64,000 nucleotides of DNA from Candidatus Hydrogenedentota bacterium (lineage in GTDB: Bacteria; Hydrogenedentota; Hydrogenedentia; Hydrogenedentales; JAGMZX01): NCBI GenBank assembly GCA_029556545.1, contig JAKQEQ010000056.1:26951-90950 (forward strand), in the 5' to 3' direction. The notes beneath the pieces were generated by a model. The model saw only the letters and a list, made by a program, of their open reading frames with translations. It had not been told where the DNA came from and did not search any database. Below, piece by piece: positions 9,174 to 18,254 of the stretch. How positions within the stretch are numbered: the stretch's first letter is position 1; each line of letters starts with the position of its first letter. The position numbers and the translations under genes were made by a program.

Positions 9174-10994
9174 ATGGGCGTGTATCTTGTATGTACGGCG
9201 GGAAACAGCCAGGGCAGAATCTGGCGATTTGGGCAGGGCTGGGCGACCCTGGGCCGGGCCGATGACTGTGAAGTAGTCTTGGACGACAATCTGGTGTCGC
9301 GGCAACATTGCCGGTTCCATGCCGATGCGAACGAGGTCACGTTCGAGGATCTGAAGGGGCTTAATCCGGTGCTTGTGAACGGATTACCGGTGACGCGCGC
9401 GGTCTTGCGGCCCGGGGATCAGATCGCCATTGGATCCAGTCAACTCCTAGTTGCCGGGGATGCAGCCATGCCGGGGTCCGCAGGCGGCGGCATGTCTTCG
9501 CGGCCGACCGTTTCGTGGAACGACGCAGCGCCCATATGGATGCACTCCGATACGGCGAGAGACCAGATTTCAAAGCGGCCGGGTACGATCCAGGACTTGG
9601 TGTTTCTTTACGATACCGTTCGCGTGCTGGACACCCTCCGCGGCCTTGATGAGGTTCTGCTCGAACTGAAAGAGCGGTTGTATGAACGGTTCCATCCGAC
9701 GCGCCTTTGGATAGCGCGTGTGGCGGGAAGAGAGGTCGACCTTGCCGGCATGGATGAGCAGAATAAGGCCGCGTTCCCTCATACGATGGCGCGCGACGCC
9801 GTGCAGCGCGGGCATGGGCTACTCGTGCCGGAGGTGTTGTCCGGGGACGGCCCGAGGTCCTGTAGATTCACCCTTGCGGCGCCGGTGTCGGGTGGCGGCG
9901 CGACCACCGGCATCATCGTAATGCAGACAGAGACGCCTGAAGGGGCGTATGACGAGGAAGACCTGCGGTTGCTGGTGCTGCTGAGCCAACTGCTGGGCCC
10001 AATCCTGTATTCCGTGGAGGCGTTTGAGCAACTGCGGCGGGATAACGAGTGTCTGCGTCTGGGACCGGAATATCCGCTTGAACTGATAGGGCAAAGCCGG
10101 GCCATGGGTCACATCCGGCGGTTGGCGCATCAGGCTGCGACATCGGACCTTCACATAGTCGTCACCGGGGAAACCGGCACCGGGAAGGAACTGGTCGCTC
10201 GGCTTATCCATCAACAGGGGCCGAATCGAACGCAACCCTTTATCGTTGTCAACTGCGCCGCAATTCCGAAGGACCTGTTCGAGAGCGAGTTTTTCGGCTA
10301 TGAAAAGGGCGCGTTCACTGGGGCCGCGCAGCGTGCGGAGGGGATGCTTGCCCAGGCCAACGGCGGCAGCCTCTTTCTGGATGAAGTAGGAGACCTCTCG
10401 ATCGAGAATCAAGCGCGCATACTGCGGGCCATCGAACTGGGAACGTTCCGGCGTATAGGCGGCAAGCATGAAGAGAAAGTCCGGGTGCGCGTGATCGCGG
10501 CGACGAACAAGGATCTCGCGGCAGCCATCGCGCAAGGCCAATTCAGAAAGGATTTGTATCATCGGCTCAGCGGGTTTGAAATCCACATTCCGCCGTTGCG
10601 GGAACGTCCCAGCGACATACCGGTCCTTGCGGAATACTTTCTGCAAGCGGCGCGGCACAAGTCGAAGCGCCCCTTGAGAGGTTTCTCCCCGCAAGCCATC
10701 GAGCTGCTCAAAGAGCGGCTCTGGCCGGGCAATGTGCGCGAACTGCGGACCTGCATTCTGCGCGCCGTATCCGTCACCGGTAGCGAAGAGATTCAACCCA
10801 GGGATATCCAAAGCGGGATGGCGGTCGCTATGTCGGAAGACGGTCAACCGATGATTAGTCTGGCCGACATGGAGAAACAATACATTACAACCGCTCTGCG
10901 CATGTGCGGCGGAAGCATTCGCGAAGCCGCCAAGCTTCTGCAGATTGGGCGAAGCACCCTCTACGTCAAGATCGCCGAGTACGACATCAAATAG
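9174..10994 (+). CDS. Sigma-54-dependent activator, FHA-GAF-AAA+-Fis
   Basis: This is a 606-residue enhancer-binding protein. Residues 1-95 form an FHA domain (GRADDCEVVLDD, then VSRQH), which reads phosphothreonine. Residues about 140-290 are GAF-like. Residues 302-535 are the sigma-54-interacting AAA+ domain, with Walker A GETGTGKE (332-339), loop-1 GAFTGA (379-384), Walker B SLFLDE (399-404) and the arginine-finger region RKDLYHRL. Residues 570-606 are a Fis-type HTH (SIREAAKLLQIGRSTLYVKI). All motifs needed to remodel sigma-54 polymerase are present. The FHA domain suggests control by a Ser/Thr kinase; one is encoded at 20323-22473. Two dyads and a -24/-12 promoter lie just downstream. 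Confidence 0.93.
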   Translation: MGVYLVCTAGNSQGRIWRFGQGWATLGRADDCEVVLDDNLVSRQHCRFHADANEVTFEDLKGLNPVLVNGLPVTRAVLRPGDQIAIGSSQLLVAGDAAMPGSAGGGMSSRPTVSWNDAAPIWMHSDTARDQISKRPGTIQDLVFLYDTVRVLDTLRGLDEVLLELKERLYERFHPTRLWIARVAGREVDLAGMDEQNKAAFPHTMARDAVQRGHGLLVPEVLSGDGPRSCRFTLAAPVSGGGATTGIIVMQTETPEGAYDEEDLRLLVLLSQLLGPILYSVEAFEQLRRDNECLRLGPEYPLELIGQSRAMGHIRRLAHQAATSDLHIVVTGETGTGKELVARLIHQQGPNRTQPFIVVNCAAIPKDLFESEFFGYEKGAFTGAAQRAEGMLAQANGGSLFLDEVGDLSIENQARILRAIELGTFRRIGGKHEEKVRVRVIAATNKDLAAAIAQGQFRKDLYHRLSGFEIHIPPLRERPSDIPVLAEYFLQAARHKSKRPLRGFSPQAIELLKERLWPGNVRELRTCILRAVSVTGSEEIQPRDIQSGMAVAMSEDGQPMISLADMEKQYITTALRMCGGSIREAAKLLQIGRSTLYVKIAEYDIK

Positions 10995-11004
10995 CACCTC
11001 CGCG

Positions 11005-11025
11005 GAAGTCCAGACCCTGGACTTC
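11005..11025. promoter_or_regulatory. Dyad site 1, putative enhancer for the sigma-54 activator
   Basis: GAAGTCCAG-ACC-CTGGACTTC is a perfect inverted repeat with 9-bp arms. Its core, GTCCAG-N3-CTGGAC, recurs at 11041 and 11443. It begins 11 bp after the activator stop and lies about 140 bp upstream of the -24/-12 promoter, the usual distance for an enhancer. Confidence 0.6.
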
Positions 11026-11040
11026 GCCCGCCTTCTCCCC

Positions 11041-11055
11041 GTCCAGAATATGGAC
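11041..11055. promoter_or_regulatory. Dyad site 2, putative enhancer
   Basis: GTCCAGAATATGGAC has the same core as site 1 with one arm mismatch. Cores start 33 bp apart, about three helical turns, which suits cooperative binding of two dimers on one DNA face. Confidence 0.55.
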
Positions 11056-11165
11056 GCCTGATGCACCGCGAGAAGCCGCCGGGATCACTCCCGCAGACCG
11101 CTGAGCCGCGCAAGGACACGTAAAGATAGCGTTAAATGCCGTGGCGGCGCTTCCCGCCGCCCGTC

Positions 11166-11179
11166 GGCACGATTCCTGC
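11166..11179 (+). promoter_or_regulatory. Sigma-54 (-24/-12) promoter
   Basis: GGCACGATTCCTGC keeps the two diagnostic dinucleotides, GG (11166-11167) and GC (11178-11179), separated by exactly 10 bases, and matches the GGCACG half of the consensus. Transcription would start near 11191, 50 bp before the small HTH gene and about 350 bp before the propeller-protein run. Confidence 0.6.
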
Positions 11180-11240
11180 TTTTAGTAACCGTTGTCGGGG
11201 GCCTTAATCAGAGGCAGTGGACATCTCCGGTGAGGACAAC

Positions 11241-11492
11241 ATGGGGAGTGTGGAGCGGACGACCATGAGCGGCATGCAGAGTGCGGATAGTAACTCATTG
11301 AATGCCAAGAAGAAGGCCCATATCGAGCGGGCGCTGACAATGGCGCACTCCGACCTTCAACGGGCGGCGGAACTGCTCCAGATATCCCCGCCGCGACTCC
11401 GGTACTGGATCAGGAAGCTCCAGATCGACATCTGCATTCAGAGTCCAGATTCTGGACGCCCGGGACATAGAACCCCAAGTGAGAAGGGGTGA
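11241..11492 (+). CDS. Small Fis-type helix-turn-helix protein
   Basis: The ATG at 11241 has GTGAGGA 6 bases upstream, giving 83 residues. Residues about 28-65 ([20 protein letters not shown], then RYWIRKL) match the Fis-type HTH found at the C-terminus of sigma-54 activators, but no AAA+ domain is attached. It could be a stand-alone DNA-binding modulator competing for or sharing sites with the activator encoded upstream, or a leftover from a partial duplication. Its 3' end contains a third copy of the GTCCAG-N3-CTGGAC dyad. The gene begins 47 bp before the next one and is probably the first gene of the operon. Confidence 0.65.
   Translation: MGSVERTTMSGMQSADSNSLNAKKKAHIERALTMAHSDLQRAAELLQISPPRLRYWIRKLQIDICIQSPDSGRPGHRTPSEKG
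11443..11457. promoter_or_regulatory. Dyad site 3 inside the small HTH gene
   Basis: GTCCAGATTCTGGAC is a perfect GTCCAG-N3-CTGGAC palindrome, 83 bp before the propeller gene start at 11540. I find no -24/-12 element between it and that start, so here it may act as an autoregulatory or roadblock site. Confidence 0.5.
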
Positions 11493-11539
11493 CTTGGCGG
11501 AATTACGACCAACGTGATGGAACTGTGGAGGCAATAGCA

Positions 11540-14500
11540 ATGAGAGTAGGTCTTCGACGGTCGGGTTTGAGAGGTGTTCTTGCAGTGCTTGTGATCCTGA
11601 GCGCAAGGACCACTCAGGCAACCGTATACTACGTCGATTCGGCCCAGCGGAACGACACCGGAGACGAATTGACATGGGGAATGGCAAAAGAGACGATCCA
11701 GGCAAGTATCAACGCCGGGGCTGGAACTGGCGAGGTCTGGGTTACCGCTGGCACTTATGGGGAGACACTTTCTCTAAGGGGCAACTGCCCCGACTTTGGC
11801 GGGTTTACGGGGACCGACACGTTGCTCGGGGAGCGAAATCGGACCTCCAATAAGACCGTGGTCGATGCGTCCACCGCCTTACCCCGCTATCACGTGGTGA
11901 CAATTGCCGGAACCACAAATTCGCGGCTAGAGGGCTTCAGGATTACGGGGGCCCTTGGGGTACGCGGTACGGAATCCTATGCTATGGGTGCCTATGAGCT
12001 AGACTTGCCGACGCCGCCGGAGGTTTTGTCGTTTGGCAATCCGTGGTTTGTAGATACTGCTGGGGCTTACGGGGTCTTTCCAACGAGTGTCCCCGGATAT
12101 CTTGATCTACAGGGGCTCGTCAATTTTGGCGCCGATGATAGTCTGTGTGCTATCGCATACAATTCATATGATGGTCTCAACTTGGGTCCGTGGGCACCGC
12201 TAAACACGTTCACCATTGGCGCACAAAAAGGGATCCTGTGGCGTCCCGTTATGAATGACGAAGGCGTCGAAGGCGCGGCTGGTGTGTCCGTGCCCGACAG
12301 GCCCATCCTTGCGCCACCTCCGCAAGGCGCCAATAAGAGAAACGGCAGTTTTAACGTATGGTGGATTGGCGATCCGGACCTTGTGCGAGGAATGGAGCTC
12401 AGGAGCGGGATGGCCACCTATCCCTACGACGCCCCGGCTCGTTGGCTTACGGGGGAGAGGGACGCATCTGTAAGCACGTCTATTTGTGTTCCCTATTTCG
12501 AAGACAGCACACCGGCTGCCGCAAGCCTTCCGCCATTGGTATCCGGCACCACCAGCCTCATATACGTTAGGAATCACGGTGGCGACTTGCTTTGCAGTAT
12601 CAGTTACCGTGATCTGGACGGGAACGATACAACGGGGACGCCAGACACGTTTGTAATCCCCGCCAATAACGTTGTTGCCTTTCGTCCCTGCATGGACGAT
12701 CCATCTACTGTGCCGGGAGGCCAGGAGACTCCCCTGGGGCAGGCGGTTCCTGACATGGTCGGTCCCCGCAAACGGGGCAGCGTGATTATCCGTTGCGAGG
12801 ACGGCCCGTACCTAAGCGGTGAACTGCTCATGAGCGCAAACAACACGTTGGGCATGTGCCAGGAGACTCTTCCAACCGCCGAGGGATCAAGTTCGCTGGT
12901 GGTTCCCTACTTCCGAGATGACGCAGCTGCCGGGGGCACATGGTATCCAAGCGCGGGCGTGACAGCTATCGTTTCGATCCACAATCTCGCCAGCAATCCC
13001 GTCACCTTTAATATCACTTATCGAAACGTCAACGGAGTCGATCACACGCCTGTGCCATCCAACTACACGCTTGCGGCGAACGCGACCGTTCTGTGGCGTC
13101 CGCACGCCGCCGATCCTGGGGTGGAAGGAGCCGCCGGTTCTGAGGTACCCGACATGACAGGGCCGGATGCGGAAGGCAGTATTTTGATCCAGTCTGCCGG
13201 GGGGCAGCTTGCGGGATTCTTGTTTCTTTCGGACGCGAAGGATAGCGCCCTTCAGACGCTTCAGCCGGCAGTGGGCCTTGGCCTGCTTGCCGCGCCGGTT
13301 TTCTGGGATGATGCAGCCGCTGATGGGAGGCTCCACCCGGGCTCGGGTGTGAAGACCGCCGTCCAACTGACGAATCTCTCCGACGCTCCAGTAACGTTGA
13401 CCGTCACCTATAACGATCCGGACGCAACCGATCGGACCCCGACCTGGAAACACTTCACCATGAAACCGTACGAGGCGATCTCGTGGCGTCCCTCAACACG
13501 GGATTTGTCATTCGAAGGACGTGGTGTTTTCATGCCGAAGATGACATTCGGAACGTTCCGTTCCGGAAGCGTGTTCATTTCAGCCTCTTCGCCCAATCTC
13601 GTGGGTTCGATCATGACCACTTCGGACGAAGGGATTGCGCTCGCGGCACTGGTGTCTAACAGCTCGGTCTACGTCACGCCGCCCGATACGGACAACGACG
13701 GCATCCCGAATAGTATCGAGGGCACTGGCGATGTGGACGGCGACACGACTGCAAATTACCTGGATCCGGATAGCGACGGCGACGGTCTGTCAGACGCTAT
13801 AGAGGGGGCCACCGACGTTGACGGCGATGGAATCCCGAATTTTCTGGACTCCGATTCCGACGGGGATGGCGTTTCCGACGCGGCGGAACGAATTGCCGGC
13901 ACGGACCCGTACGGCGGCCCGCCGCTGCAAATTACCTCCCACCCCGGAAGCATTATCCGGACCGGTGGCCAAACGGCTTCCTTCAGTGTTACAGCGACTG
14001 GCGGTTTTCCGCCACTGGGATATCAGTGGCAAAAGGACGCCGTCGATATCCCCGGTGCTTTGGACTCCACATACGCAATACCGGCAGTCTCCTGCGGTGA
14101 CGCCGGCCAGTATCGGTGTATTGCCAGCACGTATGGGGCTTCAATTCCGTCTGATGAAGCGACTCTAACGTTAACGGGGCCTACGGGCACCATTGTCATC
14201 AATGGAGACGCCGAATACGCCAATTCGAGTTTCGTAAGCCTGACTCTGTCGGCAGAGAGTTGCGCGGGTTCAAGTGTGGCCGACGTGCAGTTCAGTAACG
14301 ATAACGTAACGTGGAGCGCATGGGAACCGTATAGCGTCAACATGACGTGGACGCTGGCAGCTGGTGACGGCATGAAGACCGTGTATGCCCAGTACCGCGA
14401 CGCCGTAGGTACGGTATCGTCAGGTGATATATCGGACAGCATCACGCTGGATAGCACGCCGCCGAATCCGCCAAACGTAACCGGGCCGACGCCGACAAAC

Positions 14501-15976
14501 AACACAACGCCCACCTGGTCCTGGACTTCGGGGGGCGGCGGCAGCGGGGCGTATCTCCATCAACTTGATAATGACTCGGAGAGTGGCACATTTCTGACCA
14601 AGTGGGGAAGTTATGGACACGCTGACGGACTGTTTGATTCGCCTGTCGACGTGGCAGCGGACAGGACGGGCAATGTGTATGTTGCCGATGTCGGTAACCA
14701 CCGCGTCCAAAAGTTTTCAGCGGCTGGGGCCTATTTGGCCCAGTGGGGCACTCAGGGGAACGGCGACGGTCAATTCACTTTCCCATTAGGCGTGGCGGTG
14801 GACCGATCGGGCAACGTCTACGTCACCGAGCTGGGCGATCGTGTCCAGAAGTTCACCTCCATTGGGATGTATTTGACGCAGTGGGGAGGTTCTGGAAGCG
14901 GCGAGGGGCAGTTTTCCTATCCCAACGGCGTGGCCGTGGACCAGTCGGATAACGTATATGTGACTGACTGTTACAACCACCGCATCCAGAAGTTTTCATC
15001 GTCCGGGACCTATATCGCCCAGTATGGAAGTGAGGGGAGCGGCGAGGGGCAGTTTTCCTATCCCAACGGCGTGGCGGTCGATAAGGAAGGGAATGTCTAT
15101 GTAGCCGACAGCGGCAACCACCGTGTCCAGAAGTTTTCATCGTCCGGAACCTACCTGGCCCATTGGGGAGGAAATGGGAACGGCGACGGCCAATTCAATT
15201 TACCCTGTGGCATATCGGTCGATCAGAATGGCATGGTGTATGTCGCAGACACAGAAAACTGGCGTATTCAAGTCTTCACCTCAACCGGTACATATTTTGC
15301 CAAGTGGGGAAGTTGGGGGGACGATGACGGTCAGTTCCAGTATCCAACAGGCATATCGACTGATGGGATGGGCAACGTCTATGTGGCTGACAACGCGGTC
15401 TGCCTCATTAAGAAGTTCAGCGGAGGCGGCGCTTGGACAACTGCCACGAACTTCACGCCCGGGGTGCCCCTTCCCGAGGGGCCGCACCGACTCTATGTAC
15501 GGGAGTGTGACGATTTAGGCAACTGGTCCGCGAACGGCTTCTTCGACATTGTCGTGGATGCAACATTGCCGGTCTATACGAACGTTGTCGCCGACCCGGC
15601 GGAGGCGAGCGAAGGCGACGTGGTGATCCTCACGTTTGATGTGTCGGAGCCGTTGATTGGCGCACCCGAGGTGACGGTGAACGGGAATCCGGCGGTCCAC
15701 AGTTCCGGCAAGGCCGGCTATTGCTACCTCTATAGCGTGCTTGGCGTAGCGGACGACCCGCCGGGCCCGGCGTACATCGAGATCAGCGGCGCGGACCTGG
15801 CCGGCAACCTCGGGGCGGCGGGTAATTCCAGCGCCTTGACCATTGTCGAAGGAGACACGCAGACGGTTCCGGCGGCCGGACGCGGCGCGCTCATTTTGCT
15901 GGTCCTCGGCTTCCTACTGGCCGGGATGTGGACCGTGACGATGCGGAGACCGGCTTGGGCCAAATCGAAACGGTGA
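11540..15976 (+). CDS. Giant anchored surface protein: beta-helix-like, Ca-binding, Ig and NHL domains
   Basis: This 1478-residue protein starts at ATG 11540, with GGAGG 8 bases upstream and a signal peptide to about residue 28. The domain order is: a pectate-lyase-like start ([20 protein letters not shown]); about four related beta-sandwich modules marked by (V/F)PYFxD and (W/F)RPxxxDP; Asp-rich calcium repeats (DTDNDGIPN, then [12 protein letters not shown]); an Ig-like domain; six NHL blades ([16 protein letters not shown] type); a short Ig-like section; and a C-terminal PAAGRG, hydrophobic helix and basic tail. The last part resembles a CTERM-type sorting or anchoring signal. It is probably displayed on the cell surface for binding. 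It is the first of three anchored genes in a row. Confidence 0.82.
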   Translation: MRVGLRRSGLRGVLAVLVILSARTTQATVYYVDSAQRNDTGDELTWGMAKETIQASINAGAGTGEVWVTAGTYGETLSLRGNCPDFGGFTGTDTLLGERNRTSNKTVVDASTALPRYHVVTIAGTTNSRLEGFRITGALGVRGTESYAMGAYELDLPTPPEVLSFGNPWFVDTAGAYGVFPTSVPGYLDLQGLVNFGADDSLCAIAYNSYDGLNLGPWAPLNTFTIGAQKGILWRPVMNDEGVEGAAGVSVPDRPILAPPPQGANKRNGSFNVWWIGDPDLVRGMELRSGMATYPYDAPARWLTGERDASVSTSICVPYFEDSTPAAASLPPLVSGTTSLIYVRNHGGDLLCSISYRDLDGNDTTGTPDTFVIPANNVVAFRPCMDDPSTVPGGQETPLGQAVPDMVGPRKRGSVIIRCEDGPYLSGELLMSANNTLGMCQETLPTAEGSSSLVVPYFRDDAAAGGTWYPSAGVTAIVSIHNLASNPVTFNITYRNVNGVDHTPVPSNYTLAANATVLWRPHAADPGVEGAAGSEVPDMTGPDAEGSILIQSAGGQLAGFLFLSDAKDSALQTLQPAVGLGLLAAPVFWDDAAADGRLHPGSGVKTAVQLTNLSDAPVTLTVTYNDPDATDRTPTWKHFTMKPYEAISWRPSTRDLSFEGRGVFMPKMTFGTFRSGSVFISASSPNLVGSIMTTSDEGIALAALVSNSSVYVTPPDTDNDGIPNSIEGTGDVDGDTTANYLDPDSDGDGLSDAIEGATDVDGDGIPNFLDSDSDGDGVSDAAERIAGTDPYGGPPLQITSHPGSIIRTGGQTASFSVTATGGFPPLGYQWQKDAVDIPGALDSTYAIPAVSCGDAGQYRCIASTYGASIPSDEATLTLTGPTGTIVINGDAEYANSSFVSLTLSAESCAGSSVADVQFSNDNVTWSAWEPYSVNMTWTLAAGDGMKTVYAQYRDAVGTVSSGDISDSITLDSTPPNPPNVTGPTPTNNTTPTWSWTSGGGGSGAYLHQLDNDSESGTFLTKWGSYGHADGLFDSPVDVAADRTGNVYVADVGNHRVQKFSAAGAYLAQWGTQGNGDGQFTFPLGVAVDRSGNVYVTELGDRVQKFTSIGMYLTQWGGSGSGEGQFSYPNGVAVDQSDNVYVTDCYNHRIQKFSSSGTYIAQYGSEGSGEGQFSYPNGVAVDKEGNVYVADSGNHRVQKFSSSGTYLAHWGGNGNGDGQFNLPCGISVDQNGMVYVADTENWRIQVFTSTGTYFAKWGSWGDDDGQFQYPTGISTDGMGNVYVADNAVCLIKKFSGGGAWTTATNFTPGVPLPEGPHRLYVRECDDLGNWSANGFFDIVVDATLPVYTNVVADPAEASEGDVVILTFDVSEPLIGAPEVTVNGNPAVHSSGKAGYCYLYSVLGVADDPPGPAYIEISGADLAGNLGAAGNSSALTIVEGDTQTVPAAGRGALILLVLGFLLAGMWTVTMRRPAWAKSKR
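14897..15178 (+). repeat. Recent 141-bp duplication of an NHL blade
   Basis: Bases from 14897 and from 15038 share more than 35 identical bases at the start (both encode [15 protein letters not shown]) and again near TCCAGAAGTTTTCATCGTCC. The offset is 141 bp, or 47 residues, one propeller blade. Confidence 0.7.
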
Positions 15977-16104
15977 GGAAGGAAGCCGCTTGCTATTCGG
16001 AAAGCGATATCAGGCCGGGGCAGCCTGGACGGCCCGCCCCGGCACAGGACATAGGCAATACCTGGAACGACTTCAGGGACTGTAAGCAGTACGAGGAACT
16101 CGTC

Positions 16105-18153
16105 ATGAGGAAGATCAGGAATAGCGGTATAAGAAAGTCATGGCGCGGGCTTTCCGTCACTTTGCGGAGCCGGATCGCTATCGCAGGGTGGTTCGCCGTG
16201 ATTGCTGTTTTGGCATTGGCGCCGCGGGCTTGGGCCGTGGGGACCTATGAATTCGTTCGGCAATGGCCGGCGGATCAGTGGGCCTTCATCTACCCGACGG
16301 GCGTGGCCACGGACAGTTCAGGTCACGTATATGTGGCTGATTACAGCAGCCACTGTGTCCGGAAGTTCGCTGCGACTGGGGAGTACCTCCGCACGCTGGG
16401 GCGGAACGGGACCGCGGACGGGGAGTTCAGCGGGCCTTTCGGCATAGCCGTGGACGGTTCGGACAACGTCTACGTAGCGGACACGGAGAATCATCGGATT
16501 CAGAAGTTTGACGGCAACGGTGCCTGGCTTTTCACGTTCGGGGGCTACGGTAATGGCGACGGGGAATTCTATCGTCCTACTGGCGTGACGGTGGACGTTT
16601 CGGGCAATGTTTACGTGGCCGATTCGGCGAACCACCGGATACAGAAGTTCGATTCGAACGGCGTGTTTCTGGGTAAATGGGGCGACTTCGGACCGGGGGA
16701 TGGACAATTCAGCACCCCGGGCGGCGTAGCGACTGACGCCGCGGGAAACGTCTACGTTGCCGACGTGGACAACAACCGCATCCAGAAGTTCAGCGCCGGC
16801 GGCATAGTTCAGCCCCCCGCATACACGATGGGCTGCGGCGGTGTTGCGTTCAGCAGGCCCCACGCCTTGGCGGTGGACGGGCCGGGCAACCTGTATGTGT
16901 CCGATTACGAGAACGGCCGTATCCACAAACTGAATTCGGGCGGAACATGTCAGTTCGAATGGGCCACGAGCGGACCGCCTCTTGGCGTGGATCTGGACGC
17001 ATCGGGCAACCTCTATGTGGCCGAATCCAGCAGAGCTGTCGTAGAGGTGTTTGCGCCGGACAACACCACCCCCGTTGCTACTTGGCCCCCTTTCGGCGCG
17101 GGGCAATTCAACTGGCCGTATGGCGTCGCGGTGACTGCCGGGGGAACAATGTACGTGGCCGACTCCCGCAACAACCGCATCCAGAAGTTCGATGCTGACG
17201 GCGCGTTTGTTATGGAATGGGGGAGTTCCGGCGGCGGCAACGATCAATTTCTGTTGCCCGTCGGACTCGCCCTTGACAAAGACGGCAATGTCTATGTGAC
17301 CGATCGCGACAACCAGCGTATCCAGAAGTTCAGTCCCGCGGGGACGTACTTGCGAACATTTGGGGGGGCCGGTCAACTTACCCTGCCGAATGATGTGGCG
17401 GTGAATGCTTCCGGTTATGTCTACGTGGCCGACTACGGCGGCAACAGCGTGGCAGTATTTGATCCGGACGGAACGTATTCAGGCGCGTTGACCGGCGGGC
17501 TGGGAATCGTTGCGCCCACCGGCGTAGCGGTCGACGGCGACGGTAACGTCTACGTGTCGGGTTCAGCGTCGTCCCTAGACTACTGTATACAGAAATTCGA
17601 TTGGAACGGTGAATTTGTGATGTCCTGGGGAAGTTCCGGCACGGGTGAGGGACAGTTCACGCAGCCTGTCGGTGTTGTTGTGGACGGTTTTGGCAATGTG
17701 TATGTGGCGGAATGGGGCAACGCGCGTGTGCAGAAATTCGACCCTGACGGCCGGTTCATGACCTCGTGGGGATCCTGGGGCGGCGGGCCCGGCCAGTTCC
17801 AGGAGCCAACAATGGCGGCGGTGGACGGATTATGCAATGTCTATGTGGCGGACCCGGATAATCACCGCATTCAGAAGTTTACGTCCACCGATACGGACGA
17901 CGACGGCATATCCAACGTTGATGAAGGTTTCGACGATCCTGATGAAGACGGCATCCCCAACTATTTGGACCGGGACTCCGACAATGACGGGGTGTCCGAC
18001 GAAGAAGAACATGCGTTGAACACGGACCCCTATGACCCCGCTCATCCGGACACACTACCCCTGCACGCCTGGCCGCTTCTGCTGATGATGCTGTTTGTCA
18101 TGCTGGCCGGCGCAGGGCGGTGCAAGTGTTGGACATTACGCGGCCGCCACTGA
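16105..18153 (+). CDS. Anchored NHL double-propeller protein
   Basis: The 682-residue protein starts at ATG 16105 with GAGGAA 7 bases upstream, which puts the transmembrane part of the signal (IAIAGWFAVIAVLALAPRAWA) near residues 25-45. Twelve NHL blades follow ([20 protein letters not shown] and variants), enough for two six-bladed propellers. Then come calcium-binding Asp repeats (DTDDDGISN, DRDSDNDGVSDEEE) and a C-terminal hydrophobic helix with a Cys/Arg-rich tail. It is 128 bp downstream of the previous surface gene and shares its calcium repeats and anchor layout. It is likely a surface ligand-binding protein; the ligand is unknown. Confidence 0.85.
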   Translation: MRKIRNSGIRKSWRGLSVTLRSRIAIAGWFAVIAVLALAPRAWAVGTYEFVRQWPADQWAFIYPTGVATDSSGHVYVADYSSHCVRKFAATGEYLRTLGRNGTADGEFSGPFGIAVDGSDNVYVADTENHRIQKFDGNGAWLFTFGGYGNGDGEFYRPTGVTVDVSGNVYVADSANHRIQKFDSNGVFLGKWGDFGPGDGQFSTPGGVATDAAGNVYVADVDNNRIQKFSAGGIVQPPAYTMGCGGVAFSRPHALAVDGPGNLYVSDYENGRIHKLNSGGTCQFEWATSGPPLGVDLDASGNLYVAESSRAVVEVFAPDNTTPVATWPPFGAGQFNWPYGVAVTAGGTMYVADSRNNRIQKFDADGAFVMEWGSSGGGNDQFLLPVGLALDKDGNVYVTDRDNQRIQKFSPAGTYLRTFGGAGQLTLPNDVAVNASGYVYVADYGGNSVAVFDPDGTYSGALTGGLGIVAPTGVAVDGDGNVYVSGSASSLDYCIQKFDWNGEFVMSWGSSGTGEGQFTQPVGVVVDGFGNVYVAEWGNARVQKFDPDGRFMTSWGSWGGGPGQFQEPTMAAVDGLCNVYVADPDNHRIQKFTSTDTDDDGISNVDEGFDDPDEDGIPNYLDRDSDNDGVSDEEEHALNTDPYDPAHPDTLPLHAWPLLLMMLFVMLAGAGRCKCWTLRGRH

Positions 18154-18163
18154 TCTATTCTGT

Positions 18164-18180
18164 CCAAGCAGGATGCTTGG
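18164..18180. promoter_or_regulatory. Inverted repeat between surface genes
   Basis: CCAAGC-AGGAT-GCTTGG, 6-bp arms with a 5-base loop, shortly after the stop at 18153. It could be an attenuating hairpin or processing site; no T run follows. Confidence 0.35.
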
Positions 18181-18221
18181 AGCGGGGCGCGGAAGCGAAG
18201 GTATGAAACAAGTGGTCTTGA

Positions 18222-18236
18222 GGTCATGACATGACC
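18222..18236. promoter_or_regulatory. Perfect palindrome just before the third surface gene
   Basis: GGTCATG-A-CATGACC has 7-bp arms and ends 18 bp before the ATG at 18255, so a bound protein or RNA hairpin here could control that gene's expression. Confidence 0.4.
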
Positions 18237-18254
18237 GGTAGAAAGGAAGAAGCG

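Noticed and set aside
11457-11540. A second sigma-54 promoter directly before the first surface gene
   Set aside because: No GG-N10-GC pair occurs there; the nearest GG/GC pairs are spaced 7 or 9 bases.
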